From a virus: 23,274 nucleotides of DNA. Within the stretch, counting starts at the first letter, position 1. Each line of letters begins with the position of its first letter. Below the pieces are notes generated by a model. That model was given only the letters and a program-made list of their open reading frames with translations. It did no database searches and had not been told where the DNA came from. Below are positions 13,552-17,852 of this stretch, piece after piece. The stretch is taken from positions 1 through 23,274 of the IMG/VR virus record IMGVR_UViG_3300031280_000102. One strand, 5' to 3'. A program made the translations under genes and the position numbers.

Positions 13552-13567
13552 GGTAAAGGAGGAATAA
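13544..13567 (+). pseudogene. seven-codon gene relic (start fused to the end of another gene)
   Basis: ATG 13544 begins a frame of only seven codons, MNEVKEE, ending at TAA 13565-13567. Its last four codons and stop match the end of the 12969-13274 gene (KVKEE and stop) within the 20-bp repeat. The simplest reading is a start and a tail left after the body of a small gene was lost by recombination at the shared leader. Confidence 0.35.
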
Positions 13568-13568
13568 G

Positions 13569-13739
13569 ATGGGGGCAAGACCACTAAAGAACTGGTGTAG
13601 AGGATATGAGAAGCCTACGAAAAAGGGGGTTGATATCTGTGCTAATTACACAGTTGTTAATCTGAAACCTCACTGTTTAATAGGTTTCAAGGCAGGATTG
13701 TGGTGTCATATACCAAGAGAGGAGGACAGCCATGAGTGA
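13569..13739 (+). CDS. four-cysteine small protein, 56 aa
   Basis: ATG 13569 follows the strong AAAGGAGGA site of the repeated leader. The product has four cysteines (C10, C24, C36, C46) with Trp and His residues nearby (NWCRGY, PHC, LWCH), suggesting a single metal site or disulfides. The ending ...EEDSHE and stop resembles the ending of the 13276 gene. The TGA overlaps the next gene's ATG at 13732. I do not recognise the family. Confidence 0.6.
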   Translation: MGARPLKNWCRGYEKPTKKGVDICANYTVVNLKPHCLIGFKAGLWCHIPREEDSHE

Positions 13740-14133
13740 CTATGAAGAACTAAAGGAAAAGGTGGCTAAAGAAATTCATAGATACCATTGGGAGATAAAT
13801 AAGAGAAAAGTTGCTGATGTCTTTATGAAGCCCGAAGATATCAATGCCTTATTAGACAAACAAACTGATACGATTCTCTCCCTAGAATCCGGTAATCTAC
13901 GGATAGCTGTGGTGGAGAAGGAAAGCGAATCACCAGAATCATATATCACGGAACATTGGTGTGAAGAACTCAATAAACTAGAACCAAAGATTTATAGTGA
14001 GTCTAACATGGAAAAATGGAAGAACCTCAAGAACTGGCAGGATAAATACGCCTGGGCATTAACTGGCTATCATATGTGCGAACGAGACAAGGAAAAATCT
14101 GGTTGGGTCAAGGAATATAAGGAGGTAAAGTGA
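13732..14133 (+). CDS. hypothetical charged protein, 133 aa
   Basis: ATG 13732 lies within the end of the previous gene, with GAGGAGGA upstream. The product is highly charged and helical (YEELKEKVAKEIHRYHWEINKRKVADVF). It has a stretch KPEDINALLDKQTDTILSLE in the middle, and a Trp-rich C-terminus (WKNLKNWQDKYAWALTGYHM). No motif is recognised. It is the last gene of the AT-rich island; beyond it composition returns to that of the phage core. Confidence 0.65.
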   Translation: MSDYEELKEKVAKEIHRYHWEINKRKVADVFMKPEDINALLDKQTDTILSLESGNLRIAVVEKESESPESYITEHWCEELNKLEPKIYSESNMEKWKNLKNWQDKYAWALTGYHMCERDKEKSGWVKEYKEVK

Positions 14134-14164
14134 TATACTGTTTAAGAGAAGGGGGAGAAACACA

Positions 14165-14659
14165 ATGAAACATCTAAGGTTCAAGATGCCCAAGCGGGTA
14201 TGGGTGCCCGCACTGGTGGCGGTACTGGCTCTTGTCGTGGTCTGCGGTGGGGTGCTGGCTGCTGTCCAGTTGACTCTCCACGGTAGCGTTGCTGTTGTGT
14301 CAGAGGGGGGCGGTGGGGGTACTCAAATACCCACCTATACTCTGTCGGTCTACGATGTGGCGGAGGAGGGAACCCCGTTAACTGGCGCAAGCACCTTGTT
14401 CGACCTCGGCGACATCCATGTAGGTTACCAAGAATCTCGGACAGTCTACTTGCATAACACAGGAACTGGCGACATTGATGTCACAGTCACAGTGGTCGGG
14501 TTAGAACCCGTCACAGGGTCATTTGCAGGTGAGGGGACGTACACTGTCCTGACTACTGATGACCGCATACCTGTGACATTGACTTTTACAGCCAGTAGCA
14601 CAGTCGCTCCAGCAGATGCGTTTGATGTGACCTTTGACGTGACCCCGTATACTCCGTAG
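14165..14659 (+). CDS. secreted or membrane-anchored beta-sandwich protein, 164 aa
   Basis: The ATG follows AAGGGGGAG. Residues 1-11 are basic and 12-35 are a long hydrophobic segment rich in Ala/Val/Leu, a signal peptide or anchor. A Gly-rich linker near 47-52 precedes a beta-rich domain. Within it, FDLGDIHVGYQESRTVYLHNTG (about 80-101, quoted in parts) resembles the Ig-like domains called ASPM/SPD-2/Hydin or choice-of-anchor types. The rest alternates Thr/Val as in beta strands. The protein is likely exposed at the cell surface or on the virion. Such genes in a phage may alter the host surface. Function not known. Confidence 0.7.
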   Translation: MKHLRFKMPKRVWVPALVAVLALVVVCGGVLAAVQLTLHGSVAVVSEGGGGGTQIPTYTLSVYDVAEEGTPLTGASTLFDLGDIHVGYQESRTVYLHNTGTGDIDVTVTVVGLEPVTGSFAGEGTYTVLTTDDRIPVTLTFTASSTVAPADAFDVTFDVTPYTP

Positions 14660-14699
14660 AACTTGCTGACAGCAAACTAAACTAGAGGAGAACCGAGAT

Positions 14700-15278
14700 A
14701 TGGATACAGTCGTAACAATCCCGGTCTGGGGGGTCGTTTTGTCCGTCCTAACTGGAGGTCTGATAGGCATGGTCATCGTCCTAGTATCTCTCGTTGTGAT
14801 GAACCGCACCACGATGGTGGACACGCCGGAGTTCGTCAAGGGTATGGAGGATACCACCTCCAAGCTACGGGACGTCGCCGAGCAGTACCAGAAGCTGAAC
14901 AACAAGCAGGGGGGAGCGAAAGCCGAGGCTCCCCCCAAGCCGGCGACCAAGACCGCCAAGAAGCCGTCCCGTCCTGCCAAGGAACTGGAACCAGAGCCCT
15001 CCGTAGACTACTCCGGCGTGTCCATCCAGCCACTCACCCGGAAGCAATACCTTATCCTTGCCAGCCGAGCCGACGGCTACGAAGCGTACTCTCTCCACGA
15101 AGCCGCCGACCTGTTGGGGGTCACCAACGATGCTGTCCAGTCCTGGATATCCAAGAAGATGCTGGTGGGCTCCAAGTTGAACGGGGAGCAGTGGGTAAGC
15201 GCCAAGTCCCTACTGGCTGTGGTCACTGCTCAGGGTGCCGTGGAAGACGGCGGCGATAGCGAGGAGTACGCGGAGTAG
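14700..15278 (+). CDS. membrane-anchored helix-turn-helix protein, 192 aa
   Basis: GAGGAGAA precedes the ATG. Residues 7-34 form one transmembrane helix (VWGVVLSVLTGG...IVLVSLVVM). A short helical stretch follows (VKGMEDTTSKLRDVAEQYQKL), then a Lys/Pro/Ala linker (75-105). The C-terminal 65 residues hold a MerR/excisionase-like HTH (SLHEAADLLGVTNDAVQSWI) with the wing-like KLNGEQWVSAKSLL. One TM helix tied to a DNA-binding head by a flexible linker is unusual for a phage. It might tether DNA to the membrane or sense a signal. The role is inferred from architecture only. Confidence 0.75.
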   Translation: MDTVVTIPVWGVVLSVLTGGLIGMVIVLVSLVVMNRTTMVDTPEFVKGMEDTTSKLRDVAEQYQKLNNKQGGAKAEAPPKPATKTAKKPSRPAKELEPEPSVDYSGVSIQPLTRKQYLILASRADGYEAYSLHEAADLLGVTNDAVQSWISKKMLVGSKLNGEQWVSAKSLLAVVTAQGAVEDGGDSEEYAE

Positions 15279-15335
15279 CCTGTAGGACTTTCGTACTGTT
15301 TTCCAAAAATGGGGAAAAATTGTCTCTCTACCCCC

Positions 15336-15365
15336 TTGACAAACGGGTGAAATGTGTGGTAAAGT
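15336..15365 (+). promoter_or_regulatory. probable sigma70-type promoter TTGACA-N18-TAAAGT
   Basis: The -35 TTGACA lies at 15336-15341. The best -10 is TAAAGT at 15360-15365, with an 18-base spacer, four of six matches. Just upstream, TTTTCC (15299-15304) and GGAAAA (15313-15318) form a short inverted repeat of unclear meaning. The promoter would serve the genes from 15400. Confidence 0.55.
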
Positions 15366-15399
15366 GGAGTAGGTAAGATGATAAGGGAGGTAGATTGAG

Positions 15400-15834
15400 A
15401 TGAATCAACTTACTGGAGAGAACCAGATTACTAGAGTCAGGGACGTTGTTGATGACGTAATGGATGAAGTGGGGGAGAGTTGCGTTGCGCTTGTGCGTGA
15501 GGTCTACTGGGATGGGAGGAAGGAGCGTGATGCCTTGGAAGGACGTTTTGACGCAGGAGATGGCTGGGTGGAGATGACCGAAGAGTTTGAAAGGCTAGAC
15601 CGAGAACTTGATGACGCTCTGCTGCTTCGGTATAGGCGGGTAGATGGAGGTGTGTTTTGGGAGGTACTGCAAGTGGGATTGGTTTTGCAAGATGTCGTCC
15701 CCATATGTGACAATGGGGAACCGATTCCAATTAGTTACTCCCTCCAGAGTGACATTCTGGACGCAATTGAGGAGGTCTTTGAGGCAGAAGAGGACTTTTT
15801 TGGGAAGGAGTGGAAAAATGAAAATTTTACTTAA
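15400..15834 (+). CDS. hypothetical acidic protein, 144 aa
   Basis: The start has the leader GGAGGTAGATTGAGATG (15386-15402), a variant of which precedes two later genes. The product is strongly acidic and probably helical at both ends (VRDVVDDVMDEVGE, and DAIEEVFEAEEDFFGKEW). A central segment (LLLRYRRVDGGVFWEVLQVGLVLQDVVP) could form a strand-rich core. No signal peptide or motif is seen. It overlaps the next gene by 17 bases. Function unknown. Confidence 0.65.
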   Translation: MNQLTGENQITRVRDVVDDVMDEVGESCVALVREVYWDGRKERDALEGRFDAGDGWVEMTEEFERLDRELDDALLLRYRRVDGGVFWEVLQVGLVLQDVVPICDNGEPIPISYSLQSDILDAIEEVFEAEEDFFGKEWKNENFT

Positions 15835-16036
15835 CGAGCATGGAAATGAACAACTGGAGCTGAGGGGTTGGGAGTGTGGTGTTGGGCTACTTGAAGTGGT
15901 GATCAGACAAGATGGTAGGGAGGCTACGTCTGCTGTCTCCTTGGACGATTTGAAGCACATTATTGCCTTGTTTGAGAGCGAGTTGGATTACGAGCAGGAG
16001 CCGCCTAGTGCCCAACCGACGCAAAGACGGAGGTAA
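15818..16036 (+). CDS. small hypothetical protein, 72 aa
   Basis: ATG 15818 is preceded by AAGGAG about ten bases upstream and lies inside the end of the previous gene; a longer in-frame opening upstream has no ribosome site. The product starts MKILLNEHGNEQLELRGWE, has a strand-helix middle (EVVIRQDGREATSAVSLDDLKHIIALFE) and ends in an Arg-rich tail. The tail is read in another frame through the MPNRRKD-like relic at 16008. Hence the natural C-terminus may have been replaced when that relic was joined on. Confidence 0.6.
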   Translation: MKILLNEHGNEQLELRGWECGVGLLEVVIRQDGREATSAVSLDDLKHIIALFESELDYEQEPPSAQPTQRRR

Positions 16037-16046
16037 ATTGAGATGA
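16008..16046 (+). pseudogene. relic of the start of the 16969 HTH gene
   Basis: GTG 16008 opens a frame encoding MPNRRKDGGKLR and stops at TGA 16044-16046. The first seven residues equal the start of the HTH protein at 16969 (MPNRRKD). DNA 16010-16029 matches 16971-16990 at 19 of 20 bases. The match ends where the GGAGGTAAATTGAG leader of the 16043 gene begins. This looks like a start codon region left behind when the body of a related gene was replaced. Confidence 0.45.
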
Positions 16047-16168
16047 TTACGACGAAGCAAGAGTACACGGAGAACTGTCTGGCGATAGGTCTACGCAACG
16101 CTATGATAACCGTAGTATTGATGAGCAAGAAGGCTGAAGGGAATCAGAATCAGGAGGAGGTAAGTTGA
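16043..16168 (+). CDS. very small hypothetical protein, 41 aa
   Basis: The leader GGAGGTAAATTGAGATG (16029-16045) supplies a strong ribosome site. The product is mostly helical and moderately hydrophobic in the middle (LAIGLRNAMITVVLM), with a polar tail (KKAEGNQNQEEVS). The tail codons also create the GGAGG site for the lipoprotein gene. The segment of about 15 hydrophobic residues is too short for a confident membrane call. Unknown function; spacing and leader support coding. Confidence 0.5.
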   Translation: MITTKQEYTENCLAIGLRNAMITVVLMSKKAEGNQNQEEVS

Positions 16169-16169
16169 G

Positions 16170-16976
16170 ATGAAGAAGTTGCTGATTTTGGGCATACTTG
16201 CTGTTGTCACACTAGTCACTGGTTGTCAGAGTCTAGGCACTTCAGCCGAGGTTCAACATACGAGCGTCGCCATGCCAACCTACCCGCAGACTACGACTCC
16301 TAGCCAGACCGCTATCGTTATAGGTACCACGGAAGTTACTGATGCGATGCCTATGTACTCTGTTGCAGATGTTGAGTACGTCTTGTTCCTTTGGGGCAAT
16401 ATTGTTCCGTTTGCCCCGCACACCTACTTGGACTCTATTGATTTTAGTGTCAGGCTCTCTTTAGGTCTTGGAGCGTACTGGGAACAGGAGGGTGTTCTAT
16501 CAGGTGACGCCTTTATTGCCGCCACGGATGATCCCACCGTTATGGAGGCTTTGGAGACTTTAGAACTAATCAAGGACGGGAAAGTGACTTTCACTGTTGA
16601 GAGTGGGAAGACGACTATCACGGTTCCTAACGTGTCTCCCAGAGCACAAACATTGAGTCTAGATGACTTTGTTGCCGAGATTGTGGCGGAAAGGCAGAGA
16701 CTTACTGATTGGGAACAAAGCAAGCTGGTATTGTTGCCTCAAGAATCCCAAGACAGTTACTGGGTTGCGAAAGAGTCTGGCGACTCAAGGGATTGGGCTC
16801 GTTTCAACCGAGCAGTGTTGAAGTATAACAGAGAGACTAATGACCAGATACGACTTTGGGAGTTGGATACTCTCCCTAATCTTCCTGTAGGTATTCAAGA
16901 CGCATACAGTATTGCGTCCGCGTCAGGGGACTGGTCTGTTCTTCAAGGGATACTGGAGGAGGCAACTGATGCCTAA
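16170..16976 (+). CDS. phage-encoded lipoprotein, 268 aa
   Basis: The leader GGAGGTAAGTTGAGATG (16156-16172) marks the start. The N-terminus is a lipoprotein signal peptide: two Lys, a hydrophobic stretch (LLILGILAVVTL) and a lipobox VTGC with Cys19, predicted to be acylated after signal peptidase II cleavage. A Thr/Pro/Ser-rich linker runs to about residue 55. The mature domain is helical, with IVAERQRLTDWEQSKLVLLPQE near 170-190 and repeated Ser-Gly-Asp-x-x-x-W elements (SGDSRDWARF, SGDWSVLQG). Surface lipoproteins carried by phages may exclude other phages or change the host envelope; that is inference here. Confidence 0.75.
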   Translation: MKKLLILGILAVVTLVTGCQSLGTSAEVQHTSVAMPTYPQTTTPSQTAIVIGTTEVTDAMPMYSVADVEYVLFLWGNIVPFAPHTYLDSIDFSVRLSLGLGAYWEQEGVLSGDAFIAATDDPTVMEALETLELIKDGKVTFTVESGKTTITVPNVSPRAQTLSLDDFVAEIVAERQRLTDWEQSKLVLLPQESQDSYWVAKESGDSRDWARFNRAVLKYNRETNDQIRLWELDTLPNLPVGIQDAYSIASASGDWSVLQGILEEATDA

Positions 16977-17175
16977 CCGACGCAAAGACGACCGCAACAC
17001 GAGGATAATCCGGCTCTACGCCAACGGCGAGGGGATGCTCCAGAAGGAGATAGCCCTGATGTTCGGGATGAAGGAGAGTGCTGTCTCTATGGTGCTGTTC
17101 CGTGACCGGAAGCGACGGGTGGAGTGGGAAAAGAAAGTACAACGATGGGAGCAGGAGAAGGAGGAACAATTATGA
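16969..17175 (+). CDS. small helix-turn-helix protein, 68 aa
   Basis: ATG 16969 overlaps the lipoprotein stop by eight bases and follows GGAGGAGG; a longer upstream opening is rejected. Residues 8-45 (NTRIIRLYANGEGMLQKEIALMFGMKESAVSMVL) have the spacing of a trihelical HTH like those of sigma region 4 or Homeodomain-like resolvase/transposase heads. A basic/acidic helical tail (RDRKRRVEWEKKVQRWEQEKEEQ) follows. It probably binds DNA as a regulator. A relic of its start lies at 16008, so the gene has a history of being moved. It overlaps the next gene by ATGA. Confidence 0.7.
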   Translation: MPNRRKDDRNTRIIRLYANGEGMLQKEIALMFGMKESAVSMVLFRDRKRRVEWEKKVQRWEQEKEEQL

Positions 17176-17462
17176 CAACAGATGTTGAGTCCATCAGAGA
17201 GTATCTTGACAGAAATAACGAACCCTGCCTCACCCCCGATGAGTTAGATCACGTCGCTATGTGTATGTCCCATATCCGCAGATGGTATTACGAAGGGTAT
17301 CCGCTCGGAGGTTTTCTGAGAGCTATCGTGAACAACGACCTTCTGGAGGCGTGTTTCCGAGCCGATGATGTGAATATCAGAGCTTTGAAACTGTATGCTT
17401 ACTTTCTTACTTGGGAAATGCCCGGTGATTGGCGTCAGAGGGCGAAGGAGGAACAATCGTGA
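17172..17462 (+). CDS. hypothetical phage protein, 96 aa
   Basis: ATG 17172 overlaps the HTH gene stop (ATGA) and has AAGGAGGA upstream. The protein begins TTDVESIREYLDRNN. Its core, MSHIRRWYYEGYPLGGFLRAIVNNDLLEACFRADDVNIRAL, resembles a family of short phage proteins of unknown function. These share the elements R-W-x-x-x-G-x-P-x-G-G-F-L-R-A-x-x-x-N-D-L and an Ala-Asp pair. It is predicted to be all helical. The surrounding genes give no clear functional clue. It overlaps the following GTG by four bases. Confidence 0.7.
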   Translation: MTTDVESIREYLDRNNEPCLTPDELDHVAMCMSHIRRWYYEGYPLGGFLRAIVNNDLLEACFRADDVNIRALKLYAYFLTWEMPGDWRQRAKEEQS

Positions 17463-17611
17463 ACTTCTACAACGTACGCAACACTGCAACAGGAGACATA
17501 TACCGTATCTGGGCGCCCTCTGGGGGGTCGGCGATTACCATGACCTGTCGGCTCAAGGGATGGGATACCGACCAGTGCGAAGCCAGAGAAGACATCTGGG
17601 AGGAGGGTTAA
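17459..17611 (+). CDS. small hypothetical protein, 50 aa, GTG start
   Basis: GTG 17459 overlaps the previous TGA (GTGA) and is preceded by GGAGGA. The product reads as a small antiparallel beta protein (FYNVRNTATGDIYRIWAP, then AITMTCRLKGW) with an acidic tail (EAREDIWEEG). The final codons contribute the GGAGGAGG ribosome site of the next gene. I do not recognise it. Confidence 0.6.
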   Translation: MNFYNVRNTATGDIYRIWAPSGGSAITMTCRLKGWDTDQCEAREDIWEEG

Positions 17612-17615
17612 CATA

Positions 17616-17852
17616 ATGGCTGAATACACAGGTTTTCAAGCAATACTCAACGAGGCACTGGGGGAGTACAAGGATGCCGGGTTCAGGCTCACCGAGCCGG
17701 ACGACCACACTCTGCTCCTGTTCTATCATGACAAGCTGGTCGTCCCGTTCAGTTCGACAGGGGCTACGTTCGACGGTATCCGCCGGGCTTGCCAGACGTT
17801 CTTGGACAGGATACAGGAGAAAGAGTACAACGACCTGAGTCGGGAGTCCTAG
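17616..17852 (+). CDS. small hypothetical protein, 78 aa
   Basis: The ATG follows GGAGGAGGG. The product has a helix (FQAILNEALGEYKDAGF), a strand pair (TLLLFYHDKLVVPFSS) and a final helix (GIRRACQTFLDRIQEKEY). That is a compact alpha-beta-alpha layout. The stop TAG directly abuts the ATG of the UDG-polymerase gene, so translation is likely coupled. No motif is recognised. Confidence 0.65.
   Translation: MAEYTGFQAILNEALGEYKDAGFRLTEPDDHTLLLFYHDKLVVPFSSTGATFDGIRRACQTFLDRIQEKEYNDLSRES

Larger units (their letters stand above)
13259..13571 (+). repeat. 20-bp perfect direct repeat used as a gene-start leader (13259-13278 and 13552-13571)
   Basis: The sequence GGTAAAGGAGGAATAAGATG occurs twice without a mismatch and each time supplies the ribosome site and ATG of a small Cys-rich gene (13276 and 13569). 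The matching 3' ends of these two genes also resemble each other: GAGGTCAGCCATGAATGA (13534-13551) and GAGGACAGCCATGAGTGA (13722-13739). Together they look like shared joints around exchangeable gene cassettes. Confidence 0.7.
15386..16172 (+). repeat. 17-bp translation-start leader repeated three times
   Basis: The sequence GGAGGTARRTTGAGATG occurs before the genes at 15400 (15386-15402), 16043 (16029-16045) and 16170 (16156-16172), with differences only in two purine positions. Each copy gives the ribosome site, a TTGA element and the ATG. A shorter relative, AGGAGGAGACTGAGATG, precedes the gene at 21288. It may act as a shared homology joint as well as a ribosome site. Confidence 0.65.

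Noticed and set aside
14134-14164. TATACT near 14134 as a -10 box for the 14165 gene
   Set aside because: No -35-like sequence lies 16-18 bases upstream, within the end of the 13732 gene.
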